Positions 28,538 through 38,362 of a stretch of 64,000 nucleotides of DNA are shown in pieces. This DNA is from Croceibacterium salegens (GTDB taxonomy: Bacteria; Pseudomonadota; Alphaproteobacteria; Sphingomonadales; Sphingomonadaceae). Location: the NCBI RefSeq assembly GCF_009827435.1, contig NZ_WTYM01000041.1, positions 35,091 to 99,090 on the forward strand, written 5' to 3'. The notes beneath the pieces were generated by a model. That model had not been told where the DNA came from, searched no databases, and was given only the letters and a program-made list of their open reading frames with translations. Position 1 is the stretch's first letter. Every line of letters starts with the position of its first letter. A program made the position numbers and the translations under genes.

Positions 28538-28555
28538 CCCCGGCCGAAGCCGGGG
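28538..28555 (-). terminator. Upstream UUCG hairpin before the TonB receptor terminator
   Basis: CCCCGGC-TTCG-GCCGGGG is a perfect 7-bp stem with a UUCG loop, ten bases after the receptor stop. It has no T-run of its own, so it may stabilise the mRNA end in tandem with the next hairpin. Confidence 0.6.
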
Positions 28556-28565
28556 CAAGGTCCGA

Positions 28566-31100
28566 TCAGAACTTCTTCTCGACCGAGACAGACCAGGTGC
28601 GCGGCAGGCCGGGCACACCGGTCACGACGCCAAGCGAGTTGGCCGTCGCATCGCTCTTCGACATGAAGTAGTACTTGTCGAACACGTTTTGGACCTCGAC
28701 CGAGAACTTCCAGTCACTCTCGGCGGTCGCGTAGGTCAGGCGAGCGTTACCCAGGAAGCGGCTGGGAACCTTGCCCCAGTTGGTGTTCTCCGAGTTGACG
28801 TACACGCTGTCCTGGTAGGAACCGTCGAAACGTGCGCTAACCGTACCGGCGTCCATCTCGTAGTCGTACTGGACACCAAACGAATAGGTCAGCTCCGGCG
28901 TGTACGGCGTGATGCCGCCGGCAGGGATGACGGTTCCGTCCAGCAGGCCGCCGGTCGACGGGCTGGTGTACTTGAAGTCGAGCACGGCGATTGAGCCGTC
29001 CAGCGACAGGCCGTCGACCGGGTAGATCTGGGTTTCGAGTTCGAAGCCCTTTACGTCGGCCGAACCGATGTTCTCCGGACGCAAACACGGCGAAGGCAGG
29101 CTCGATTCCGGACAGATCAGCTTGCCCAGGATGATGTCGTTGTACTTGTTCAGGAACGCCGCACCATTCAGTCGGACCCGTCGATCGAGGAAGTCCGACT
29201 TGAAGCCGACTTCGTAGGTCGTCAGGGTTTCCGGCCGGAACGGCAGGGCCTGGTCGGCCACGAACGGACGCGGGTTCACGCCACCGCCCTTGAACCCGGT
29301 CGATACCGACGCATACGTCAGGAAGTTGTCGGACCAGCGGAAATCGCCGACGATACGCCAGTCCCAACGGTCGCCCTTGAACTTGCCCGGAATTCCGAAC
29401 AGGCCGGAAAGGATGCAGTTCGGTTCGGAGAACACGCCGTTGGCGACAAAGCAATTGAAGCCATTCGGGATCGTGGTGTCCGGGTTGGAGCGGTAGTAGG
29501 TGTAGACCTTCTTGTCCTTCGTGTAGCGCACACCGCCGGTGATGCTCATCGCTTCGATCGGGTGTAGCGTCACGGTGCCGAACAGCGCCTTCGTGGTGCT
29601 CGGCGTGGTGTCCGGGCCATGGATGAAGTCGATGGTCGGGTTGACGTAGTTGAGGTCGACGCGCGCGGTGTAGCGCCCGTTCTGGTGCAGGTAGAACCCG
29701 CCGACGGTGCCTTCGAGCAGCCCGTCGGACGTGCCGAAGTTGAAGCGGACTTCCGAACTCCATGCCTTGTGGTTGAGCTGGTTGTCGAGCTGGGCGACGG
29801 GGATCGGGGTGGCGTCCTGGTCCTGGCCCCACTTCGATTCGTAGGTGCGGTACGAACCGATGTAGACCAGCTGCATGTCGTCGTTGATGTCGTAGGTCAG
29901 ATTGCCGTGAATACCCCAGCCTGTGAACTGGGTGATCGGCAACGCGAAGTACGGCTTGTACGGCGCCTGCGGATTGGGCTGCATCGCATCCATGAAGCTG
30001 GAATAGCTGACGAAACGCGGATCCCAACCCAGCAGGTCACCACCGGTATCGCAGCTGTACGGACCGGCCGGAACGAATGCGCAGCTGAGCCGAACTGCAT
30101 TACCGTTCTTGCCAACCAGCCAGGGGATCGGAGTGAAGGTATTGGTGAGCGAGGTCGAAGGATTCGGGACGGTCGGATCGAAACCGATGTCCGACGGAAC
30201 GCCTGCCGGCGAAGGCGCGCCTGCCGCGATCAGCACGGTCGGGATCGCCTCGTCATGCTGGCGGGTGTAGTCGCCGGAAATGTTGATCTCGAGCGCGTCA
30301 TGCTGATATCGCAACGCAGCGCGGGCCGCGACCAGGCTTTCACCGCCCATTGTCGAGTAGTCCCCGTTACCACGGCCACGAGCATTGTTGCCCGGTACGT
30401 TCGAGTTCGGGTGGGTCGTGCCATAGTCGAGCATGGCGACGTAGCCATCCTTGCTGCGGCTGACTCCCGAGATGCGCATCGCCAGGTCTTCGCTGATCGC
30501 GAAATCGGCCATGCCGCGGACCTGGATCATGTTGTACGAACCGTACTCGACCCTGAGCGAGCCGGAGTTGTCGCCCTTCGGCTTCTGCGAGAAAAGCTTT
30601 ATGGCGCCGCCGATCGAGTTCTTGCCCGCCAGAGTGCCCTGAGGACCGCGGAGGATTTCGACGCGGTCAAGGTCGATCAGTTCGAGCAGCGAGCTTGACA
30701 GCGTCGGGATGTAGACGTCGTCTACGTAGACGCCGACGCCCGGATCGAGCGCGTAGTTGAAGTCAACCTGGCCGACGCCGCGGATGAACGCGATCAGGCC
30801 CGAACCGCCGTTCTGAGGCTGTGGACGGAGCGAGACGTTCGGCGCCTGCGCGGCGACCTGGGAAATGTCGGTTTGCCCGCGAGCCTCCAGCATTTCCGAG
30901 TTGACCGCGGTGATCGCGATCGGGGTGTCTTGCAGGTTGGCTTCGCGGAATTCTGCGGTGACGATGATTTCGTTCGGACGACTATCGGAATCCTCCTGGC
31001 CGGCAGCCGTGCTCTGACCATCATCCTGCGCATAGGCCGGACTGGCAAGGGCCGCCATGACCGCAATCGACGAAACGAGTGCGAAACTCTTCAAGTTCAT
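28566..31100 (-). CDS. TonB-dependent outer-membrane receptor
   Basis: An 844-residue receptor with a signal peptide (MNLKSFALVSSIAVMAALAS...). The plug begins after IIVTAEFREANLQDTPIAI and includes GPQGTLAGKNSIGGAI, the family marker. A 22-strand barrel follows, ending in the aromatic SVSVEKKF. The substrate is not readable from sequence; the iron-siderophore branch is not specifically indicated. A strong GGGAGGA ribosome site precedes ATG. It is divergent from an MFS permease. Confidence 0.95.
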   Translation of the reverse strand: MNLKSFALVSSIAVMAALASPAYAQDDGQSTAAGQEDSDSRPNEIIVTAEFREANLQDTPIAITAVNSEMLEARGQTDISQVAAQAPNVSLRPQPQNGGSGLIAFIRGVGQVDFNYALDPGVGVYVDDVYIPTLSSSLLELIDLDRVEILRGPQGTLAGKNSIGGAIKLFSQKPKGDNSGSLRVEYGSYNMIQVRGMADFAISEDLAMRISGVSRSKDGYVAMLDYGTTHPNSNVPGNNARGRGNGDYSTMGGESLVAARAALRYQHDALEINISGDYTRQHDEAIPTVLIAAGAPSPAGVPSDIGFDPTVPNPSTSLTNTFTPIPWLVGKNGNAVRLSCAFVPAGPYSCDTGGDLLGWDPRFVSYSSFMDAMQPNPQAPYKPYFALPITQFTGWGIHGNLTYDINDDMQLVYIGSYRTYESKWGQDQDATPIPVAQLDNQLNHKAWSSEVRFNFGTSDGLLEGTVGGFYLHQNGRYTARVDLNYVNPTIDFIHGPDTTPSTTKALFGTVTLHPIEAMSITGGVRYTKDKKVYTYYRSNPDTTIPNGFNCFVANGVFSEPNCILSGLFGIPGKFKGDRWDWRIVGDFRWSDNFLTYASVSTGFKGGGVNPRPFVADQALPFRPETLTTYEVGFKSDFLDRRVRLNGAAFLNKYNDIILGKLICPESSLPSPCLRPENIGSADVKGFELETQIYPVDGLSLDGSIAVLDFKYTSPSTGGLLDGTVIPAGGITPYTPELTYSFGVQYDYEMDAGTVSARFDGSYQDSVYVNSENTNWGKVPSRFLGNARLTYATAESDWKFSVEVQNVFDKYYFMSKSDATANSLGVVTGVPGLPRTWSVSVEKKF

Positions 31101-31429
31101 CAAAAATCCTCCCAAAGCGAGTGGCTTCACCCGCGCTCCCTGACGATCAACGGCCAGCGCCAGTCACACCGGCACCATATCCATTGATAAAAGGTGATTG
31201 GGCGGGACGTCCCGCCGGCACTCCTCTCCGTTAACAACATTAACAAGTGTTACGGCGGGGGAAAACAGCCAAGGCAAACATTCGGGCACGAATTAGCCAC
31301 ATTGTCGCAAGTTGTCGCAAACAAGCAACACCGGCGAGCGGCCCGGCAATACGATTGTTGCGCTGGCGATCTTGCCAAGGTCAAACCCACGCGGCACTTA
31401 TCTGCCCTTCGGGTGGAGAGGGATTGTTC
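31101..31429. promoter_or_regulatory. Divergent control region between TonB receptor and MFS permease
   Basis: A 329-base gap without a gene. It holds GGCGGGACGTCCCGCC, a perfect 16-bp palindrome at 31201-31216, a direct repeat TTGTCGCAA (31302-31310 and 31312-31320, ten bases apart, each a TTG-N3-CAA dyad) and a GTTAAC-rich stretch (31230-31248). These look like regulator sites for both genes. Confidence 0.6.
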
Positions 31430-32692
31430 ATGCAAACTGCTGGAATTGCGGGCGAATCCTCCCCGCGGGGATACGAGCTCCGAGTCCTCGTGCTGCTCGG
31501 CCTGGCCTACGGCTTCGCCTACTTCGACCGGATGGCGATGACGTTCCTCGCGCCGTTCGTGCAGAAGGACCTCGATCTCACCAACGCGCAAATCGGCTGG
31601 CTCGGCTCGGCGCTCTCGGCCACCTGGGCGCTGGGCGCCTATTTCGTCGGCCGCTGGTCGGATTCGATCGGGCGGCGCAAACCGTTCCTGCTCGGCGCTC
31701 TTGTGCTGTTCTCGCTGTGCTCGGTGTTCTCGGGGCTGTCGTGGAGTTTCGGGACGCTGTTCGCTGCCCGCGTCGTGATGGGCGCGGCGGAAGGGCCCTT
31801 CTTGCCGATCTGCCTCGCCATCATGGTCGCCGCCTCGGCGGAGAGCCGCCGCGGGCTCAACGCCGGGATTGTGCAGAACGCGTTCGGCTCGATCCTCGGC
31901 ACCGCCATCGCGCCGATCATCCTCGTGCGTGTCGCCGAGGCGCTCGACTGGCGCTGGGCGTTCTACATCTCGGGCGTTCCGGGCCTGCTGCTGGCGGTGC
32001 TCATCTGGTGGCTGATTCGCGAGCCCAGACCGGCGCCGGCCGCAACAAGGGTGGCTGCCCCCGCACTGTCGCCCTGGGCCATGCTGGCCGAACGGAACAT
32101 CTGGGTCTGTTCGGTCGTGAGCTGTTTCGCTGTCGGGACCGTGGTCGTCGGATCGATCTTCATGCCGCTCTACATGGACGGACCCAAGGGCATGGAGCCG
32201 AAGACCTGGTCGAACGTGATGGCGGTGGTCGGCATTTGCCCGGCCGTGGGAGGAGTGGTCGTGACCTGGCTGTCCGACCGTTTCGGACGCCGCCCGCTGC
32301 TGATCCTGTTTGCGTTCCTCATGGCGCTGGCGCCGGCCGCCCTGCTGTGGTTCGACGGGCCGGTGCAGCTGCTCACGGCGATGCTGTTCGTCAGCTGGAT
32401 GGGCCTCGGCACCTTCCCGCTGTTCATGGGAGTGATCCCGGCGGAGACGCTAGGGCGGGCCCGCGCCGCCACGGCGATGGGGCTGGTGGTCGCGATCGGC
32501 GAGCTTTCTGGCGGCGTGTTCGGACCGCCGATCGCCGGCTGGCTCGGCGACCAGTACGGCCTGGCGGTGCCACTCTATGTCCAGATGGGGCTGGCGATAC
32601 TTGCCGGTTTGACGGCATTTCTTGTTGCCGAAACCAACCCCCGGATTCTTGCCAGGAGCGAATCTCTCGCGTCGTTAACTGAAACGGGGTAG
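31430..32692 (+). CDS. MFS transporter
   Basis: A 420-residue, 12-helix permease. The conserved motif A, GRWSDSIGRRKP, lies in loop 2-3, and DRFGRRP repeats it in loop 8-9. The family resembles permeases for aromatic or organic acids (AAHS-like). It is probably the inner-membrane partner of the TonB receptor on the opposite side of the control region. ATG at 31430 was chosen from the start of the first conserved segment. Confidence 0.9.
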   Translation: MQTAGIAGESSPRGYELRVLVLLGLAYGFAYFDRMAMTFLAPFVQKDLDLTNAQIGWLGSALSATWALGAYFVGRWSDSIGRRKPFLLGALVLFSLCSVFSGLSWSFGTLFAARVVMGAAEGPFLPICLAIMVAASAESRRGLNAGIVQNAFGSILGTAIAPIILVRVAEALDWRWAFYISGVPGLLLAVLIWWLIREPRPAPAATRVAAPALSPWAMLAERNIWVCSVVSCFAVGTVVVGSIFMPLYMDGPKGMEPKTWSNVMAVVGICPAVGGVVVTWLSDRFGRRPLLILFAFLMALAPAALLWFDGPVQLLTAMLFVSWMGLGTFPLFMGVIPAETLGRARAATAMGLVVAIGELSGGVFGPPIAGWLGDQYGLAVPLYVQMGLAILAGLTAFLVAETNPRILARSESLASLTETG

Positions 32693-32701
32693 GGAGGCGC
32701 C

Positions 32702-33505
32702 ATGGGTGAGGCAATAATCTGCGACGTCGAGTCGGTAATGAAATATGTGGTGCGCGGCGAGAAGGCCACGTTCCATCCCGGGGACCGCTCCAAGAGCTAC
32801 TGGCCGGTCGACGAGCACCGCGTGAAAATTCGCGATGTACGACCGAAAATCCGCGAACTCTCGATCGAACGCAACGGCTTCGTAGTCGTCGACGAACCGA
32901 CCTGCGTAACCGATTTCACTGACGCGGCCGAACTGAAGCGTTACTGCCGCCAGGCCGAAGGCGTAGTCCGTCGTCTGACGGGCGCAGACAAGGTTGTCAG
33001 TTTCGGGCCGATGCTGCGGTCAAACGCGACGGACGCCACCGATCACAACCAGCCAGCTTTCGGCGCCCACGTCGATTACGGCGAAGAATCTGTGGCCGAT
33101 TTCACTCGCGAGCTGCTCCCCCCGGACGAGGCCGAGCGACGGCTTGAGCGGCGGCACATGCTGATCAATGTCTGGCGTCCCATAGTCATGGTCGAAAGTG
33201 CACCGCTCGCCGTCTGCGACGCCCGCACGGTATGGTGCGAGGACCTGTTCGACAGCGAAGTCGTCGGCGGGCTCGGCGACTTCAATCGCCGCTCGCTATG
33301 GGGATTCAACCTCGCCTACCACCCGGGCCACCGCTGGTACTGGGTGCCGCACATGCAGCCGTGGGAGGCACTGGTCTTCAAGCTGTTCGACAGCGACCCC
33401 GAAGCCATCCAGTTCACCGCCCACAGCGCGTTCGATGATCCCAACACCCCGCCCGACGCTGCGCCGCGCCAGTCGATCGAAGTCAGGACAATCGCCTACT
33501 TCTAG
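32702..33505 (+). CDS. CmcJ/NvfI family oxidoreductase
   Basis: A 267-residue protein of the CmcJ/NvfI group of iron- and 2-oxoglutarate-type enzymes (NvfI is a fungal endoperoxide-forming oxygenase, CmcJ acts in cephamycin 7-methoxylation). The central RSNATDATDHNQPAFGAHVDYG holds HxD (His123, Asp125), and later NVWRP, AYHPGHRWYW and TAHSAFDDP supply conserved His residues. It is ten bases after the MFS gene, so probably cotranscribed. Substrate unknown; an oxidation step in the catabolic island is likely. Confidence 0.75.
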   Translation: MGEAIICDVESVMKYVVRGEKATFHPGDRSKSYWPVDEHRVKIRDVRPKIRELSIERNGFVVVDEPTCVTDFTDAAELKRYCRQAEGVVRRLTGADKVVSFGPMLRSNATDATDHNQPAFGAHVDYGEESVADFTRELLPPDEAERRLERRHMLINVWRPIVMVESAPLAVCDARTVWCEDLFDSEVVGGLGDFNRRSLWGFNLAYHPGHRWYWVPHMQPWEALVFKLFDSDPEAIQFTAHSAFDDPNTPPDAAPRQSIEVRTIAYF

Positions 33506-34695
33506 CGTTCGGCCGGGCTCGTCGTCTCAAGCCCCTTGGTGAACATCAGCCGTTCGAGCCGGTAGTCGGGATCGCGTACCATGCGGCGCATGCCGTCCAG
33601 CGCCGCGTCGAGTCGCTCACCGCTGCCGCCGCAGGCGTGGAAGACGAAGTCCTTGTAGGCGCAGGCCTGCGGGCTGGTCTTGTCGAGGAAGATCGCCCGG
33701 CGCTCCTCAGCCCAGGTATCGAGCAATGCCGGATCGGCGCCGTCGAGCACGATCGCCGCCAGCGTCGGCCACAGCGAATAGGCGTCGAACAGCCCGGTCG
33801 TCAGGCCGAAGCCGCCTGTCGGGTTGGTGACATGGGCGGCATCGCCCGCCAGCACCGTTCGGCCCAGCCGGAAAGTCGAGGCGCAACGCTGGTGCATCTT
33901 GTAGGGCGAGGACTGGACCAGTTCGTAGCCGCCCTCACCCGGCAGCAGGTTGGCATAGGCGTCGGGTATGCGGTCGAGATAGCTTTCCTCGGGCAGGGCC
34001 ATGTCTTCCATGAAGGTGCAACGCCACAGCCCGTCTCGGGTAATCTTGACGATCACCGCGCCCCACTTCTCGTCGATAACCATGGTCGATTGCCAGTAGC
34101 CGCCGCTCTCGAAGTCGTGGCGGACGTTGGTAGCGACGAAGCGTTCGGGCCAGGTCATGCCGTCGAAGGAGAGGCCTGACGCCTGCCTGACCGAGCTGCT
34201 CGCCCCGTCCGCCCCGACGACCCACTTCGCGCGCAGTTCGACCGGGCCATCCGGACCGTCGGCACCAACGGTCACGCCATCGGCATCCTGCACCAGTCCG
34301 GTGAAGGCGGTGTTCCAGCGAATCTCGGCCTTGCGCATCGCCTGCAGCCGGCGCAGGCAGATATCGGCCAGCATGTCCTGCCCGAGCTGAATGTTGTAGT
34401 TGAAGCGCGTGACCCGATCGAGGACCTTGAGGTCGTAGGGCATCTCCTCGCCGGTCGCCTTGCGCAGCCAGAGGTAGTCGTCCTTTGTGTAGCCGATCCG
34501 CTCGGCCTCTTCGCGAATGCCGAGCCGCTCGAGCCCGTCGAGCATCGACCAGTGATAGACGCAGGCACGCGGGCTGCTGATGATCGCCGGGCCGGCTTCG
34601 ATCAGGCAGACCGAAACGCCCGCCTGCGCCAGCCCCAGCGCGGTTACGAACCCGGTCGGCCCGCCGCCGACGACCAGCACATCGCAATCTCCCAT
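33502..34695 (-). CDS. FAD-dependent aromatic monooxygenase (PHBH type)
   Basis: A 397-residue flavoprotein. The N-terminal DVLVVGGGPTGFV is the FAD-binding GxGxxG and GDAAHVTNPTGGFGLTTGL is the second FAD motif. The family hydroxylates phenolic or quinone-like substrates. ATG at 34695 was chosen; the longer frame opens with TTG. The gene is convergent with the CmcJ-like gene (four-base overlap) and divergent from the esterase at 34810. Confidence 0.87.
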   Translation of the reverse strand: MGDCDVLVVGGGPTGFVTALGLAQAGVSVCLIEAGPAIISSPRACVYHWSMLDGLERLGIREEAERIGYTKDDYLWLRKATGEEMPYDLKVLDRVTRFNYNIQLGQDMLADICLRRLQAMRKAEIRWNTAFTGLVQDADGVTVGADGPDGPVELRAKWVVGADGASSSVRQASGLSFDGMTWPERFVATNVRHDFESGGYWQSTMVIDEKWGAVIVKITRDGLWRCTFMEDMALPEESYLDRIPDAYANLLPGEGGYELVQSSPYKMHQRCASTFRLGRTVLAGDAAHVTNPTGGFGLTTGLFDAYSLWPTLAAIVLDGADPALLDTWAEERRAIFLDKTSPQACAYKDFVFHACGGSGERLDAALDGMRRMVRDPDYRLERLMFTKGLETTSPAER

Positions 34696-34717
34696 GCGCC
34701 ACTCATGGCGCAATGAT

Positions 34718-34777
34718 CGTTAGCGTGCAAAGGGCCTTTCGCTGGCCAGTGCGCTGGCCTACGCTAACGCGCGTTAG
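34718..34777. promoter_or_regulatory. CTAACG/CGTTAG operator-like repeats at the divergent promoter
   Basis: CGTTAGCGT at 34718-34726 pairs with ACGCTAACG at 34761-34769; in addition CTAACGCGCGTTAG at 34764-34777 is a perfect 14-bp palindrome. The region separates the monooxygenase (minus) from the esterase (plus). CGTTAG half-sites recur twice upstream of the GMC oxidoreductase (50344 and 50376). Confidence 0.5.
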
Positions 34778-34809
34778 AGTCGCAACGGCTCGGCATTTGG
34801 GAGAGAGAC

Positions 34810-36039
34810 TTGGCACTCGCCGAATTCCACGAAACCATATCTGCGCGCGGCGGGGAATACCCGTTGCGTGGACGCTACGACGAGAAATTCGCCCCGGCCG
34901 TGGAGGCGTTCTACGAGAACTTCCGGCAGGAAGAGGAACTCGGCGCCGCCTGTTCGGTGGTGATCGACGGCGAAACGGTTGTCGACCTGTGGGGCGGCTG
35001 GGCCCGTGCGGACCTTTCCGAAGAATGGGACGAGCACTCGACGGTCTGCATGATGAGCGTCGCCAAGGGCGTGACCGGCGTATGTTTCAACATGTGCGTC
35101 GATCGGGGCCTGATCGATCCCGACCTTCGGATCGCGCACTACTGGCCCGAGTTCGCGCAGAACGGGAAGCAGGATATCACCGTCCGGATGGTCCTCGACC
35201 ACACCGCGGCGATCCCGGTCTTGACCGACGACGTTATGTATCCCGGCGGGTTCTTCGACTACCCAGCCTACATCAAGGCGCTGGAGGCGCAGCATCCGCT
35301 GTGGCAGCCGGGCACCCGCGCCGCCTACCACGTGCACAACCAGGGCTTCCTGCTCGGCGAGATCATGCGCCGGGTTACCGGCATGACGGTCGGTCCGTTC
35401 CTCAAGGAGAACGTCACCGAGCACCTGCGCGCCGAATACTACATCGGCGGCATGGACGAGCAGCAGCAGGCGCACGTCGCCGAAGTGCTGCCCAACACCA
35501 AGGCGCGGCTATTTGCCGCCAAGGACGTCGAGATCCCGCCCAAGCCGTCCACGCCCGAAGGATGGCAGGACGGCGCGGTGCTGCGCAGCTTCGCTTTTCT
35601 GCAGAACCCGGCCGAGCCGTGGCACACGACGATGAACTCGCCGATCTGGCGCACCTGCGAAATCGCCAGCGGATCGGGCCACGGCAATGCCCGCAGCGTG
35701 GCGCGCATCTACGGCGCGACGGTGGGCGAGGTCGACGGTGTCTCGCTGATGTCGAAGGACCAGCTCGAACGCATGATCACCGAGCAGCACAACCAGGTCG
35801 AGCTGCTGCAGGACCGGCCCTACCACCAGGCCAACGGAGTGCTGCTCAACACGCCCGAGGCGGTCTACATGGGCCCCAACATGCGCAGCTTCGGCCACCA
35901 CGGCCTCGGCGGCTCGATCGGCTTCGGCGATCCGGATGCGAAGCTCGGCTTCTCCTATTGCTGCAACCAGATGCACGCCGTCGGCGACAACGGCCCGCGT
36001 GCGCGGCGGCTGATCGACGCGGTTTACGGCGCGCTCTGA
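34810..36039 (+). CDS. Serine hydrolase, beta-lactamase fold esterase (EstB-like)
   Basis: A 409-residue hydrolase beginning at TTG, preceded by GGGAGAGAG. The SxxK motif is Ser83-Val-Ala-Lys86, and a Tyr173 (AAYHVHNQG) fits the YxN-like active-site element. No signal peptide is visible. Such class-C-fold enzymes cleave esters or lactones. It starts the plus-strand operon that continues with CMD and NTF2-like genes. Confidence 0.85.
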   Translation: MALAEFHETISARGGEYPLRGRYDEKFAPAVEAFYENFRQEEELGAACSVVIDGETVVDLWGGWARADLSEEWDEHSTVCMMSVAKGVTGVCFNMCVDRGLIDPDLRIAHYWPEFAQNGKQDITVRMVLDHTAAIPVLTDDVMYPGGFFDYPAYIKALEAQHPLWQPGTRAAYHVHNQGFLLGEIMRRVTGMTVGPFLKENVTEHLRAEYYIGGMDEQQQAHVAEVLPNTKARLFAAKDVEIPPKPSTPEGWQDGAVLRSFAFLQNPAEPWHTTMNSPIWRTCEIASGSGHGNARSVARIYGATVGEVDGVSLMSKDQLERMITEQHNQVELLQDRPYHQANGVLLNTPEAVYMGPNMRSFGHHGLGGSIGFGDPDAKLGFSYCCNQMHAVGDNGPRARRLIDAVYGAL

Positions 36040-36062
36040 TGGCCGCCTTGTACGCCCGCCTT

Positions 36063-36147
36063 CGTCATTCCCGCGCAGGCGGGAATCCATCCATCCCCTC
36101 CGCTTGCCGCAAGGTCAGCTGGACCCCCGCCTTCGCGGGGGTGACGA
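36063..36147. repeat. REP-like element (CGTCATTCCCGC family)
   Basis: Two hairpins, TTCCCGCGCAGGCGGGAAT and CCCCCGCCTTCGCGGGGG, are embedded in TCATT/GTGACG flanks. It sits between the esterase and the CMD gene. This is the type of short palindromic repeat widespread in Sphingomonadales. Confidence 0.75.
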
Positions 36148-36169
36148 GGTAAGTTTCAGGAAAGAGAAA

Positions 36170-36559
36170 ATGGACAAGGAACTCTACGACAAGGGCATGA
36201 AGATCCGCCGCGAGGTGCTGGGCGACGCCTATGTCGACCGCGCGACGGCCAACCCGAACCCGTTCAACGCGCCGCTGCAGGAGCTGGTCGCAACCTATTG
36301 CTGGGGATGGAACTGGGGGCGCGAGGACCAACTGCCGCGGCGCGACCGCAGCCTGATCAACCTGGCCATGATCGCGGTCCTGGGACGCAGCCACGAGCTC
36401 AAGATTCACACCCGCGGCGCGCTCAACAACGGCCTGACGCGCGAGGAAATCCGCGAAGTTCTGCTGCAGGTCGGCATATATGCCGGCATCCCGGCGGCGG
36501 TCGACAGCTTCCGCATCGTCAACGAGGCCTTCGCCGAAATCGACGCGGAGACCGAGTGA
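36170..36559 (+). CDS. Carboxymuconolactone decarboxylase family protein
   Basis: A 129-residue all-helical protein. RRDRSLINLAMIAVLGRSHELKIHTRGALNNGLTREEIREVLLQ is the CMD core, with the active-site His region. No AhpD-type CxxC is present, which favours lactone/decarboxylase-like chemistry over peroxidase. It overlaps the next gene by one base. The start ATG was chosen at MDKELYDKG; upstream sequence belongs to the repeat. Confidence 0.88.
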   Translation: MDKELYDKGMKIRREVLGDAYVDRATANPNPFNAPLQELVATYCWGWNWGREDQLPRRDRSLINLAMIAVLGRSHELKIHTRGALNNGLTREEIREVLLQVGIYAGIPAAVDSFRIVNEAFAEIDAETE

Positions 36560-37035
36560 TGGACGCCCTCACCCGCCTGCAGATCGAGGCCGCCTGCGGG
36601 CGGCTGCCGCTGCTCTTCGCCAAGTATGCCGACAACGGCGACCATGCCGCGCTCGCCGCGTTGTTCACCGAGGACTGCGAGTTCGCCCGGCCGTTCCAGC
36701 CGGATTTCCCGTTCTTCGGCCGCGCCCGGGTGCAGGCGATCTTCCGCGACCGTCCGCCGATCCTCGTCCGCCACATCGTCAGCAACGTGCTGGTCGATGC
36801 GATCAGCGAGACCGAGGCGCGCGGGACCAACTACCTCGCCATGCTTTCATGCCACTCTGCCACCGAGCCGCCGCAGCCCGCGGGCGGGCTCTATGTCGGC
36901 GGGTTCGAGGACCACTACGTCAAGGTCGAGGGCCGCTGGCAGTTCAAGAGCCGCTACGGCCACGTCGCCCTGCACCAGGGCGGCGACATGCCCAATATCC
37001 CGCCTCCGAGCGATGAAGCGAGAGGCCTGAAATGA
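36559..37035 (+). CDS. NTF2-like (SnoaL / ketosteroid-isomerase fold) protein
   Basis: A 158-residue protein with the cone-fold pattern LFAKYADNGDHAALAALFTEDCEFARP and GGFEDHYVKVEGRWQFKSRYG. It could be an isomerase, dehydratase or aldol-type catalyst. The ATG overlaps the TGA of the CMD gene. A second NTF2-like gene follows 10 bases later. Confidence 0.85.
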   Translation: MDALTRLQIEAACGRLPLLFAKYADNGDHAALAALFTEDCEFARPFQPDFPFFGRARVQAIFRDRPPILVRHIVSNVLVDAISETEARGTNYLAMLSCHSATEPPQPAGGLYVGGFEDHYVKVEGRWQFKSRYGHVALHQGGDMPNIPPPSDEARGLK

Positions 37036-37045
37036 GGACCAAGCA

Positions 37046-37455
37046 ATGACGGTCACTGCCCAGAACGCCAACGAGCAGCTCGTGCTCGACTTCTTCGAGG
37101 TCCTGTCCTCGGGCGACCTCGAGAAGCTGCGCGCATTCTATCACGAGCACTCGGTGTGGGAGCCCAAGGTCAAGGACATCGCCGGGGCCGGCAAGCACAT
37201 CGGCATGGACATCATCGACAAGTTCCTCGCCCCGGTGCGCGGGATGTTCGAGCCGGGCGACCCCAAGGTCCACGTCCAGAACATGTTCAGTGCCGGGCCG
37301 TGGGTTTGCGTCGAGAGCTATTCGACCGGCAAGACGCTCGACGGCCTCATCTACGAGAACGACTATTGCTGGGTGTTCGAAGTCTCGAACGGCAAGATCG
37401 ACGCCATGCGCGAGTACATGGACAGCCATTACACCGCCAAGCTGTTCGGGATGGA

Positions 37456-37459
<4 letters not shown>
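37046..37459 (+). CDS. NTF2-like protein, second copy
   Basis: A 137-residue protein of the ketosteroid-isomerase-like fold: LDFFEVLSSGDLEKLRAFYHEHSVWEP and NDYCWVFEVSNGKIDAMREYMD. It is only distantly similar to the preceding one, so it is probably not a recent duplication. Function unknown; the tandem position suggests sequential isomerisation or hydration steps. Confidence 0.85.
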
Positions 37460-38217
<758 letters not shown>

Positions 38218-38237
38218 CGGCAATGCTGCATTTCTTT

Positions 38238-38348
38238 CGTCATTGCGAGGAGGCCCGGACTTGTTCCGGGGCGACGCGGCAATCCAGAGCGTCGCGCACA
38301 GCCGCCCTGGATTGCTTCTCCCGGCGCAAGGCCGGGCTCGCAATGACG
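38238..38348. repeat. REP-like element (CGTCATTGCGAG family), copy 1
   Basis: CGTCATTGCGAG and CTCGCAATGACG bound an internal CAATCCAG...CTGGATTG dyad. The element lies between an SDR gene and a serine hydrolase gene. Confidence 0.8.
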
Positions 38349-38362
38349 AACAAGGGGGTTTG

